Assembly (NCBI GenBank): GCA_018343915.1
Contig: JABRWF010000003.1
Location: forward strand, 1,240,001-1,304,000
Length of the DNA stretch: 64,000 bases
Direction: 5' to 3'
Source: Agroathelia rolfsii
Taxonomy: Eukaryota; Basidiomycota; Agaricomycetes; Amylocorticiales; Amylocorticiaceae
Under the pieces are notes generated by a model. The model made no database searches and was not told where the DNA came from. It was given only the letters and a program-made list of their open reading frames with translations. A program made the translations under genes and the position numbers. This document shows positions 48,541 to 59,834 of this stretch, piece after piece (within the stretch, counting starts at the first letter, position 1; every line of letters begins with the position of its first letter).

Positions 48541-50170
48541 TTAATTTATGTTCGAGGTAACCATGGTATGGGGGTGTCGGGAATATCTTAAGCGCGAGGG
48601 GGGAGTGTCATAGTCCACTGTATGGCCAAGGTTGCGTAGTTCGAAATCGTCGAGTCGTCTGAACACAATGTCTGACGCCGGAACATCAATACTATGGTAG
48701 TCGAAGTCAATAACGGTGGCTACGCGTGCATTCATATATTCTTGAAGGTTAAGCATGAGACGCGACACCATCGTCGACGATACGCTGATAGACGCAGCAG
48801 AAATCAGCATTCTATCTTGATGTTAGAGCAACGACAATGAATTCCCACCACGTTACCAGCCAAGGAAAAGTTCCCTTCAGTAGCTTGTTTGATCCCAACT
48901 ATCATATAAAAGTATAAGCAGGTTTGTACTATGACAAGACAGTGCGGTACTTACGTATAAAATAAATATATAAATAAGATATATTATGGCCATTACTCTG
49001 ATAATCACGAGTAGGAGTTTTTTTTGTTAGTTCATCATGTCTTGGAGCATTCAACAAGAGCCTACGGACAAGAAATAGATTGCACCTAACGATGATCTCA
49101 GAAACCACTGCTTGAAAAAGAAAAGAAAAGAAAGAAACATACCGTCTCGTAGAAGTAATGTGCTTAGAAGAGGAATTCCTGTTATCTTGCGAGCATCCCT
49201 TGATACCTTCCAAGTCCTCGCGATGGTCAAGCAAATGACTACAATATCCCATAAAAGAAGGAGAATCCAAGTGATCATCCATTCTGTACATTCAAGATAC
49301 GATCGGTCAGAAGTGCTAAACAAACCGATTTATGATGCTTACGGTTGGAACTATCTCGCATTTTATAATATAATCAATGAGTTGGCTAATCGATTAGCGA
49401 ACCAAATAAGAAACTCACGCATGAACAGACTCTTGGATAGAACATCCTGGTTGGTCGCTCAAAGCGCTACGAGGCGCCGTTATTACAATCCACTGAATCA
49501 ACCTGAGCGTTAGTCGTTGACTAATGTTGAGTCGTTTGACATACAATGCCCAAAATCATTAGTATGGCCAGAAATATGACCATACCACTAAATACTCTTT
49601 TATTGTGATTATACAGCGCCAAAATTCGCCACAATTGAAATGCGCATACGATGACCACAAGCACTGTTAAACAAAGGGCTCTGAGGTAAAGGATTGTGGA
49701 GCATCTGTAATGGTATTCCATCAGTATTGGCGTTCAGATCAGTTTGAAAGTTGGTTATAATGTACTTCTAGGAAATGGTGGTTGAGATTTAAGTCATTGG
49801 CCCAATGTGAGATAATTGAAGAATCACCTCTGCCGATACTTTCTGGAAGCGAGTAAGGGATCGAATGACGACGACGACAACTGAGAAATATCGGTTTATA
49901 AGGAACACAACGGACAACGGACGCAATGGCCATTTCCACATGAGCCTGATTTCCATCCCCAGTGTTAGAAGGTGATCATAGAAGAGTATCACTTCGGATA
50001 ACGTTGAGCTAATGGTACCTAAGAGACAAGGCTAATTGGCGCACCCAAAGCAGAGACATAGACAACCGTTGAGCTTAGATGAGAGCATCAGAACGCGAAT
50101 ATACTTTGTCCGAGCAGAAAGATACATATGCTCACACTTACACTTCATTTATGCTGGCAGTAGAGCTCAT
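48541..50170 (-). CDS. Multi-pass membrane protein with DUF6533-like domain (copy 4)
   Basis: Start at 50170 (MSSTASINE, GTAAGTG donor, phase 2). Core domain at about 49850-49995: ILFYDHLLTLGMEIRLMWKW, PLRPLSVVFLINRYFSVV. The exon near 49560-49700 has LRALCLTVLVVIVCAFQLWR and ILALYNHNKRVFSG. The loop motif SDQPGC lies near 49460, and a helix with the basic loop TIARTWKVSRDARKITG at 49170-49290. The tail exon from about 48780 to 48541 starts VSSTMVSRLMLN; its YHSIDVPASDI deviates from the YNTVDV of the others, and the end is longer. No inactivating change was seen. It is the first membrane protein gene downstream of the core rei1 island. Confidence 0.77.
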
Positions 50171-51302
50171 GACATCGAAGTTTGGGTCAAACTTGAAGCA
50201 GACTATAGCAGGTACAGATTTCTGGCTCGCGGGTCTGCAAATTTCGCTACTCACGAACTTCGCCCTCGATATTTCCAGGGTCGAACTGAATAGAGACCAA
50301 ATGAAGGCAAAACAAAGACATGTCCCGTGTAGTGCAACCCAAGTGACATTGATATTTTAGAGTTCTTAATTGATTCAGGATCGTCTTTTTCGCACAATAT
50401 TTCAGCTGTCCAGTACTCATCAGGGTTCAAATCAAGACTTATATAGGCATAGGCTGAGCAGATTTAGAGAAAGACACAATCAAAGGAGCCTCCAGTCAAC
50501 TGATTGACGAGACTTTGAAAAGTGTAAAGGAAGACTAGAAGTATCTAGGCATCGTATATCATAGGCAGCCGTGGCTTGTAGATGTATGGGAGGAGCCCGT
50601 ATGAGTCGAGCTTTGCGACAGAAAGCCTTAGTACCGACCGTAATATCATATTGATAAATAGCCCGACGTGAATAAAGCCTAGCTCAGTGCTCATACGTGT
50701 GGTCAATCGTCACTGCGTGCATAGACAGGCGTAAACTGACGACACGAGGATGCTCGTATGCTTCAAGTTGATGCGAATTGAAGAGCGGAGAGGTTTGTCA
50801 GGATGACGAAGCCATACGTGGACTTGTGCCATGATTTGTCTGGAGTCCAACTGAGCCGATCGGAAGCATCTTCAAGTTTGGGATTTGTGAAAGCCAATGT
50901 TCACGCAATCACGGCATCAATGAGTAGTGAGCAGCGGACATAAATAACAACAGTCTTCAAGAGTCCAAAACATTATGCCATATAGTACTAGTATGTAGGT
51001 ATTGTAACATCATATAAAAAGTGTTGAGATCATGCGTGTATACATGCACCATGTGCTGCTGAAGGATTGCAGTCAGGTGTCCGTGAGCAAGACCGTAGTT
51101 ATGATTCTTGTGAAAATGTCTTTGGAGGCAATGAGAGGTGATGAGTAATCGGAAATGATTTTAGGGAGTAAATCAGTAATTTATATCCGTGTCAAATAAA
51201 GCGGATTCACCAGCCATCCAACTCATATGGTTTACGACCTCGGATTCTTGATGGAAAGGGCTGGAAGGGTGCCAAGTACCCTCAGTCCGCGAGATGACCA
51301 CA
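50171..51302. other. Upstream flank of copy 4 and spacer
   Basis: No gene recognised. 50385-50445 resembles the upstream flanks of copies 3, 5 and 6, and 50750-50900 resembles the rei1-proximal sequence at 45950-46140, which marks a duplicated segment. Confidence 0.5.
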
Positions 51303-52906
51303 TCATGAGCATATTGAATGTTCTTGATGTGGTATCTTAGTGGTGTTAAGGCTAATTGTGCCAGTGGACTCCAAATCTTGCAGTCCCAAGTCATCTAATT
51401 GTTGAAAGACAATATCTGTGATTGTAACATCAACAGTATTGTTGTCAGATTCACGGCCATCGACCACGCGAGCATACATGTATTCCTTGAGGTTGAGCAT
51501 GAGACGCGACATCATCGTCGACGATAAACTAATAGGCACGGTTCAATTCTTGTTTTGAGCCAGTGGTCACAGCACCAAACACTCACCAAGCTAACAACCA
51601 AGAGAAAGCCCCCCTTGGTACCACATGCGAGGTTGACTGCCGCATAAAGCATTAGTAAATTTATGGCGTGTTAGGATCGGATAAGGCTCACGTAAAAAGT
51701 AAGGATATCAAGAAAGTATACGACAGCCATTACCCTGATGATGAGTGTTACCCCATTTTAGTTTGGTTTGTCCTAGGACACTTATAGAGGACCTACGAAC
51801 AGGAAATAGATAACACCTAATTGAAATATGGATGACATATCGTTGAGAAAAAGTATAAAGCATACCATCTCGTAGAAGCAGTGTGCTTAGAAGAGGAAGC
51901 ATTGTTATCTTATGTGTGTCCCTTGCCACTCTCCAAGTCTTTATGACAGTCAAGAAAATTACTACAACATCCCATAGAAATACACAGATCCAAGTAACCC
52001 TTGATCCTTTTCATTTAAAACACAGTCAATCAAGAGAGCAAGACAAGCAACTTCCTAATACCCACGTCTTGTACTGGCAGTACTACATCACATTCCGGAA
52101 GGTGACTGTTGGATCAGGACTTCGAAATCAGTAACAGATTTCGTGGATGGCTTACATGAGAGCGGATTCCTGGTCGATGCACCCTAGCTGGTCAGTCATA
52201 GAGATGTCAGATGCTGTTACCATGCTCCACTGAACCACGCTAAACATGAGTTAATAGAGGACATATACCTATATGACTCACAATACCCAAGAACGCTATG
52301 ACGGACACAAATAGGATCAAACTACCCAAAACCCACTTGTTGTAATTGTATAGTGCCGACATTCTCCATAGCTGAAATATGGCCACAAAGACCCCGGTTG
52401 CGACTATAAACAGATCGCGTAGGTGAAGAATAGAGAGACATCTATAATGATGTTGTATCACCAAGAGCATCGAGAAAAGGGTAAAAGTCAGTAATACTTC
52501 TAGAGAATGAACTTGAGGTCAATATCTTTGTGAAGCATGACAATTGAATGGTTACCTCTAATGGCACAGTCCGGAATCGAGTGAATGATCGAATTATGTT
52601 GAGAGAAAGAGAAAAATAACGGGTGACCAGAAAAACGATTGACAGTGGGCGCAGGGGCCGTTTCCATATAAGCCTAATCTCCATTCCTAATGTCAGGAGG
52701 TAATCATAGAAGAGTATTGCTTCGGAAGAAGCTAAGCTATTTGGTATCCAGGAGGTAAGACCAGTTGACATACTCATAGCGCAGACATAGACGGTAGTTG
52801 AACTTGAATTGGCATATCAATAAGTTAAAGTGCGGGCCTGCCTTCCTGCCAGCGGATATGAAGGTACCTGCACTTACGTTTGGTGAGTGGAAGCAGTTAA
52901 GCTCAT
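51303..52906 (-). CDS. Multi-pass membrane protein with DUF6533-like domain (copy 5)
   Basis: Start at 52906 (MSLTASTHQ, GTAAGTG donor). The second exon (STTVYVCAM) starts after a TTCAAG acceptor and ends at a GTATGTC donor, near 52760-52800. The core domain at about 52570-52740 reads ILFYDYLLTLGMEIRLIWK, then PLRPLSIVFLVTRYFSLSLN. The next exon has ILHLRDLFIVATGVFVAIFQ and MSALYNYNKWVLGS (52290-52440). The loop motif has Leu instead of Pro (TDQLGC, near 52180). A basic loop TVIKTWRVARDTHKIT lies at 51890-51953. The tail exon 51303-51536 has SSTMMSRLMLNLKEYM and NNTVDVTITDI. I found no break in the recognised segments. Confidence 0.77.
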
Positions 52907-54204
52907 GACATCGGAGTTGTGGTCAAATTCAAAGTACATGAAAGCTTTTGAAAGCCTTAACCGGTATATTTTTTTAGCGTGGGGCTGTACAGGGACGCGA
53001 GGTCAGGGCAAAATGGTTACAGGAGTCTAGGTTCCTGATGGTTGATAGGTCTCAGAACTTCCGAGTCACGGCTACAAGAACATTGCTAACTTTAATCTGA
53101 AGAGGCAGCTCACTGACGAGATCTTCAGTTGATGGATCAGTTCCTCGTGTGCGTGGTGAAACAGGGAAAATCTGATTCTCCCCGCCCATGTGATTTTCTT
53201 CAAAAATTCAGCTCCTACGTGTAAAAAGTAACTAAGGTCGGGTTATTGACTCGGAACCGCTGTTGCATGCTGTCTCTATCCAGGGTCGAGGCTGAATAGA
53301 GACTAGCGATACCGAAGGGATGCCATATACGTCATTACCTTTGTCATCCAGATGTTCAAGTCAAAACACAACTGATTCAGGTCTGACCTATTTTATTTTC
53401 TTATGACGTTCTAGCCACCGAGTCTTGGTTAGGGTTCAAGTTGGAACTTAGCAACTTAGATACACATGAACTCAGAGTGGGAAAGATTAGTCAGTCCCCA
53501 CTGGCAATAAGATGAACTGATTGGTGGGACTTTTTTAACAGTGGTCGTGAAGGGCATTGATGACGGTTGAGGCTTGTTTGGGAGGACCTCGTTTTTGAAA
53601 CTGGCATATGAGTAGGGCTGCAATCAAGGTACATGTAACAGTCATTCATAGAACGACGAAACAAGAGACAGGGGTTACAAATGCCTTTATAAGCTAGGCA
53701 AATGGGACAAATCATGCTACTGCATAATACAATTCTCCCATATTCATGCCACAATCTTAACTTACCAGCTTGATCGCACATCACGACTCACAAGGGTGAT
53801 GCTACGAGATTTAATGCATGCTTACCAAAATGAACACGAGATTCTTGGGTTGTTCAAACCGCTTACGCAATGATTTCCATAAGCGATGACCATGAACTAT
53901 GATATGAATATACCATAACGTGAAGAATTATGCAAAAAGGTAATGACATAATGCAAGTATGCTTATGTACAGGTGCTCTGGAAAGACTCGGAAAGGCTAT
54001 GGCTGCAGTGTTTTTGAGGTCTAATAAATAATCAAGAAGGGCCATAAGAAATGGACTATAATAATATAATTTAGATTCTTAGCACATAAAGCGGGTTCAC
54101 CCACTATCCAGTTCCTAGGGTCTACAGCCTGGCGCTCTCGACGGAAGAGGCTGGAAGGGAAGGTATTCTTGGCTTGTGTACTAGGTGATCATGTTACAGG
54201 GATG
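52907..54204. other. Upstream flank of copy 5 and spacer
   Basis: 53190-53330 and 53390-53455 are recognisably similar to 56060-56180 and 56185-56245 upstream of copy 6. The minus-strand frame 53491-53784 has no family resemblance and no supporting splice context. No gene is supported. Confidence 0.5.
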
Positions 54205-55791
54205 TCAAGGATATGTTGGTGACGGGGTGTTAGTGTCAGCATCAATCGTGTGTCCCAAATCATGCAGTTCCAAGTCATCCAATTGCCGAAAGACAATGCT
54301 TGACATTGTAACATCAATGGTGTTGTAATTGGGTTCCCGACTGTCGATTACACGAGCTTCCATGTATTCTCTCAGATTGAGCATGAGACGCGACATCATC
54401 GTCGATGATAGGCTGGATACACATGGCTAAACTTAAGATCCTGTTTCGAGGAAGGGAAAACAACATATCAGATGCCCACCAAGCTACCAACCAAGAAAAA
54501 GCTCCTTTCGGCATCGCATGAGGAGCCGCCTGCATGAGATGTGAGCAAGTTTATACTACGGCCAAGCGGGACTAGACTCACGTAGAAAGTGAGAAGATCA
54601 AGAAAGTATATGATAGCCATCACTCTGATAATGGAAAAATGGCGTTTTGTTAATTTGGCATCTCTTGGAGCATTCATAAAGAAGCTACGGACAAGAAATA
54701 GATCAGACCTAGTGATGACATGAGCGAAATCCCGTCTAGAAAAAGGCCTGAATTATACCGTCTCGTAGAAGTAATGTGCTCAGGAAAGGGAGCGCCGTTA
54801 TCTTGCGTGTATCTCTTGTCACTCTCCAAGTCTTTGCGACAGTCAAGCAAATTATTAGGACCTCCCATAGAAAGACGCAAATCCATGTAATACCCAGTCC
54901 TGCTCATTTGAAATAGGGTCAGTCAGTGGAACAAAATAAGCCAGTTTTCAATACCCACGTCCTGTATTGGTGGTGCTACGTCATATTTCGCAAGGTAACT
55001 ATTAGTCATCGAAAACGCAGATTCCGTGAGCAACTCACACGGGAGCGGATTCTTGAATAAAACATCCTGGCTGATCAACCACAGAGCTATAAGGCGCCGT
55101 TGTTATACCCCACTAAATCGTGTCGGATATTAATCAACAAAGGGCATTGGGCAATTTGGCTTACGATTTCCAAGGACACCGGAACGGAAAGAAATACAAG
55201 CATGCTGCCCAAGACTCGCTTATCATGGTTATATAGTGCCGAAATTCTCCATAACTGAAATGTAGCCACAAAGATGCCGGTCGCTGCTATAAACACACCG
55301 CGAAGATGAAGAATTGAGAGGCACCTATGACGTTGTGGTCATTGAGGGTACTGAAGTAAATTTCAAAGGCAAAAATAGTATACTTCTAGAGAAATGAGCA
55401 TTAAAATTACGGAATTCAACGAGATACGTGTCAATTGGAAGGTTACCTTTGCGTGTACAGTCCGAAAGCGAGTGAGAGATCGAATAATGTTAACGGAAAG
55501 AGAGAAATAGCGGTTAACAAGAAAAACGATGGATAATGGACGCAGGGGCCATTTCCATACGAGCCTAGTTTCCATGCCGAATGTCAGGAGATGATCATAG
55601 AAGAGTATCACTTCAAGAGAAGCTGAGTTGCTGATATTCATGAGGTAAGAATACCAAGTAATTTGGCGTACCGATGGCGCAGACATAAACAGTAGTTGAA
55701 CTTGAAATCAGAGCATCAGACTGCAAGCCTGTCTCGCCTGGACATGAAAGCACCTGACTCACGTCTCGTAAGTGGAAACAAGAGGATTCAT
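54205..55791 (-). CDS. Multi-pass membrane protein with DUF6533-like domain (copy 6)
   Basis: Best resolved of the six. Exon 1 is 55791-55763 (MNPLVSTYE, GTGAGTC donor, phase 2); the second exon STTVYVCAI ends at GTACGC; then SLEVILFYDHLLTFGMETRL, VWKWPLRPLSIVFLVNRYFS and NIIRSLTRF (55440-55640) form the DUF6533-type part. Next are HLRGVFIAATGIFVATFQLW and RISALYNHDKRVLGS (55160-55320), VDQPGC (near 55075), WICVFLWEVLIICLTVAKT with a basic loop (54770-54890), IIYFLDLLTFYV (near 54590-54625), KGAFSWLVAWW (near 54480-54515) and the tail MMSRLMLNLREYMEARV ending PSPTYP at 54205. That is about seven hydrophobic helices. Ligand and role are unknown. Confidence 0.8.
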
Positions 55792-57786
55792 AAGATTGGA
55801 GTTGGGGTCGAAATCGAAGTACATAGTGAAACATTCCAGCCGACAGCTCTCTTAGCGTGGGGCTGTACAACCGTGCGACGCCATGATGATTGGTAGGATG
55901 ATTATAGTGAATCAATGGCAGGTGTGCGAACTTCACGACCCACGGAGCGTTATTAGCGCTGCCCCGAATCTGGAAGAACGGTGTACGGCTATTTGTGTAT
56001 CGGATGGGTCTTCGCTTCATAGATCAATTTCTTGTTCACGCAGTGAATCTTATTCTTGCTTGTGTGATTTTCTTTAAGAATTCAGCCACTCGGCGTGAAA
56101 AGTGGATGAAAGTGGGTTATTGAACCGCTGTTGTGTGTTACCGTTTCCAGGGCCGAACTGAATGGAATAATGACTGAAGGGGCCCTTTTTTCGCACGACA
56201 ATCGAGCCATTCCGACTCGGTCAGGATTTGAATGGAAACTTAGAAAGGGATGGACTGGGCAAACCGGAGGATAGAAAAACCGGTCTAAGCAGTCTCCGAT
56301 CAGTTAATTCACAAAATTTGACAGTGGTCATGTACCCGGAAAGGTGGAAAACATTGCAGGCAGCCGCGGTGAAGAACCCGCTTGAGCTGTTAGAGCCGAC
56401 CTGATCCCGTCAGCTCTGTCCGATCCAAGTAAGCACACAGCAAACCGTCAGAGGCTGCCGGTTCCTCTAATCCCTACTAGGAAGCTTTGGCTTATTAAGA
56501 ATCCAAAAACAGCAATATTAGCTTCGATTTAAAATATGAGTCATGATCGTCGGAAAGCCCAGGATATATACGGCTTTTGGCCGAAAAAATTGACACTTAT
56601 AGGGATCCGAAGCGCCGACCGCTGGCACCAATTAGGCCTAGTCGTCTCGATTAGGATTCAGGATACCCAATAATTCCGAGTCAGCCAAGGACGACAGCTA
56701 ACTAAGTCACGGTCATCTACCAGTACATGTACTAGTACAAGATATCCTTGATTCCTACAGCGCCTGTAATTACATGTGTATGTCACATATGCAGTGGCTC
56801 GTCTGTTAACACATAATGAAATGCTTTCACTCCACACGTCGTTGTCGTTGACTCAATTACTTTCCCATATCCAAATACTTATGTGCGATCTGTCGTCGCT
56901 GGCAATCAATCATGGTGTCTGCACCTTCGTTCTCGCCCATGCACCACTCGTGAAACATAGTTGTAAAACCTGCAGACAGACTTTACAACCCTTTTTCGGC
57001 GCCTCACTGCCACACTGGCTGTGATACACCAGTACTCCCGTCACCTTTTCTACTATACTTCAGCGTCAGTTCAACTTGAAGTATTCCGACGAAAGACTGC
57101 GACGCTCCGCGTCCTCACCTATCAATATCCACATAAGGCTTCTGTATGATATGGTTAATCCTAGGACCACCAGCCTCCTCCTTGTTGCCGAAGTAACTAA
57201 AGCTCGTCAGAGTTTGGGACTCAGTCTATGTTGGATTGTTTCTGTGCATATGGAGAAGCAGCTTTGTCCGACGATTGTGAGCATAACATAGTTGACGATG
57301 ATCCCATCACCGTTACTTGCCTACTGTAGTCCAGATATTTGGTCGATATGTACTTATACCGGACATTGGGAAAAGGAAAAGAAAATTTCTGGTACAAAAG
57401 TGATTGCTGGTGTTGGGGATTGTGGAGTCGGATTTGTTAGTCAAGCTAATCAAGGGTCACATCCCGGTCATTGCTCTTTATAGACGTGATGAGGACAAAT
57501 TACGATGTAGCAATGACGACTATGAAAGGCATGTAACCAAAACAATTCGCAGATAGGATATCTGTAAAGGCGGAAAAAGGAATCCTGAAGCTTAAGTGGA
57601 AGGGAAGGAAATGCGAGATATTCTACATTGACCTCTACAAAATCTGAATAATATTGGACATCCTCTTCTAGAGAAGTTAGAATGGCAAGTACAGTCTATG
57701 AAGCCAAAAATTCGAAGACGAGAAGAGAATTTTGACAAAATTGTGTTATTTATCCAAAATTATATTCAAGTCAAAAAATAGGCCAT
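55792..57786. other. Accessory spacer between copy 6 and the TPR-only gene
   Basis: The first 450 bp are the duplicated upstream flank shared with copies 3-5. The rest shows no gene I can support; plus-strand frames at 56776-57024, 57076-57291 and 57292-57483 lack family resemblance. Confidence 0.5.
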
Positions 57787-58920
57787 CTATTTGTTTTCGA
57801 CTAGGAGCGAGCTTCTCAAACCGTTCAAGTAATCGAGTTTGTCAACAAGACTACGGGCGTAAGGTGCGAGATTAATGGCCTGCTGTTGCAACAAAATCGC
57901 CTGGTCGATGTCTGCCAACTCTCTAAGTCGTTTGAATCGTCTGAGAAACGAGTTCCCTAGATTTTCCAGGAGCACGGACTTGTTCGGGTGATTATCAGGG
58001 GTGAGATCAACAGCTGTCCGAAGAACAGAAAGCGCTTGGTCGCAATCCGAAAGATCATAGCTAAATCGTTCAAATCGGAGGAGATGTAAGCTTCCCAGAG
58101 TGTTCAAGGTCATGGGTTTATCAGGATGATCGTTAGGGGTGAGATCAACGGCTTGTCTTTGGACTAGAATTGCACGCTCTAGGTCTGTTCCTTCACTGGA
58201 TAGCTCAAATCTGTTAAGAAGGGAATCACCCAGGTTGTTAAGAAAACTAGGCTTGTCACTGTGCTCATCAGACGTGAGATTGATGACACGCTGTTGCACC
58301 GAGATTGCTTCGTCGAGATCTGCCACTCCTCCGGACTTTTGGAATCGCTGAAGAAGTGACTTCGCTAATTTGTTGAGATATTCGAATTTGTCAATGTGAT
58401 CATCAGGCATCAGGTCAACAGCCTGCTGGCGCACCGAAACTGCTCGTTCGACGTCTGACACTCCGCCAAATCGTTCGAATCGAATAAGATAAAAAGTCCC
58501 TAAATCATTTAGAAGGCCAGGTTTGTGGGAAATGCTGTCTGGTATGATATCGACGGCCTGCTGTTGTAATAAAATTGCACGATCGACGTCTGATCCTTGG
58601 CCGAACCTCTCGAACCGGTTTATAAGTAAAGTTGCCAATGTGCACAACGCGTGCGAGTGTATTAGATCATCTTTGTGTGTAATTTCAACAGCTTTTGTGC
58701 TACTTGTGATAGCTAGGTCCAAATCTGCTGGCTTGCCTAAGCGATAGAACCTCTTTTGTAGCAATGTCGCCAAATCACATAGGGATTGAGGTTTATTGAG
58801 ATTATCATCCGTGATAATATTTGCGATCTCTTGTTCCAACGATATAGCCATGTCGAGATTAGCGATATCTCCTGATTCCTGGAACATCTTTAACAGTAGA
58901 TCTATCTGCTCCCGAGCCAT
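57787..58920 (-). CDS. TPR-only relative of the TPR-CHAT family (copy E), probably truncated
   Basis: 377 residues made almost entirely of the same 42-45-residue TPR-type units as the TPR-CHAT genes (for example LNNLGDSLLNRFELS, RAILVQRQAVDLTPNDH). It starts at an ATG at 58920; the frame stays open upstream to a possible AG acceptor near 58937, where the paralogues also have a splice junction, so an N-terminal exon may be missing from this model. After the last TPR the frame stops, and neither the EQGRS linker nor a CHAT domain follows. It is either a 3'-truncated pseudogene or a TPR-only decoy or adaptor; the unbroken 377 codons do not decide between these. Confidence 0.65.
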   Translation of the reverse strand: MAREQIDLLLKMFQESGDIANLDMAISLEQEIANIITDDNLNKPQSLCDLATLLQKRFYRLGKPADLDLAITSSTKAVEITHKDDLIHSHALCTLATLLINRFERFGQGSDVDRAILLQQQAVDIIPDSISHKPGLLNDLGTFYLIRFERFGGVSDVERAVSVRQQAVDLMPDDHIDKFEYLNKLAKSLLQRFQKSGGVADLDEAISVQQRVINLTSDEHSDKPSFLNNLGDSLLNRFELSSEGTDLERAILVQRQAVDLTPNDHPDKPMTLNTLGSLHLLRFERFSYDLSDCDQALSVLRTAVDLTPDNHPNKSVLLENLGNSFLRRFKRLRELADIDQAILLQQQAINLAPYARSLVDKLDYLNGLRSSLLVENK

Positions 58921-59834
58921 ATCAGCGAAAGTTTTAGCTTGATAAATTGTGAGTACAGCGACTACTTAATAGACAAAAGGATGTGCCTGAGGATGAATCA
59001 AACACATGTAAATAAAGCAAGCGTAAAATTACTCAATTAACAGTATGCAAACGATTTTCTGAGGCTGTCTATAGTCATTACTGTAACAGTATAAGGTGCT
59101 ACATAGACTTAGTTTTAAAGAAAAAGGAATGAAATGAATGCGTTCAAAGTGTACCCAGATATTTTTCGCTCATTGCTAGTACTACTACACGTGCCTACTG
59201 GAGTTTCCTGACGAAAGGTACTATTTTATCAATCCTATTATTCAGCAGCCTTCATAAGATGTCAAAGCGCTCACTGATTTTTTATTTTTAAACACACGCT
59301 CACATCTTAAATGTAGAGATTTTATATTTGAGTTGGTTGCTCGATGCGCTGACCGGCATGTATGCAGAGAGCAGTAACAGCAGCGAATATGGAAAAGGCG
59401 TGAAGTGCTTTTCAAGCCCCGGCTGGACAAAAATCTGTAGGGAGAGGGGTAAACAGCGCAGGTGGGTGGGATTCCTCGCTGCGCCATCTCTCTAGCGGCC
59501 CAATGGCTTGAGCTGGGTCGAGATTGAGTATGAGGTATGTGCTAGGACGGGCCAAGGCAATATAAAAAATCATAGGGACTCCAAGATGTAGCCTTTGCCT
59601 GGTGAAATATGGAGAGAGTGGTAAGTGCATTTTTAAAAAGTAAGAGTTGGTAGGAGATGGGCCACCAGCCCTGATGTGCACGCCAAAGACATCGATTAAT
59701 ACACATATGAAAATAGGTTATCAGGCTACTATTACAAAAATTGTTGCCATGTAATCTGTACTCAGTGTATCATTGAATTACATATAATAGCGATGGAAGA
59801 GGAGTTTTAACTCACCAATAATATTGATATTTGC
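58921..59834. other. Spacer between copies E and F with a dispersed repeat
   Basis: No gene recognised. About 90 bp at 59345-59435, read on the minus strand, resemble 6351-6442 on the plus strand; both contain ccggggcttgaaaag, a TTTTCC stretch and ctctgcatac. It is possibly a fragment of a dispersed element. Confidence 0.5.

Noticed and set aside
53491..53784. 97-codon minus-strand Cys-rich frame
   Set aside because: No regular Cys spacing, no splice context and no match to the neighbouring families.
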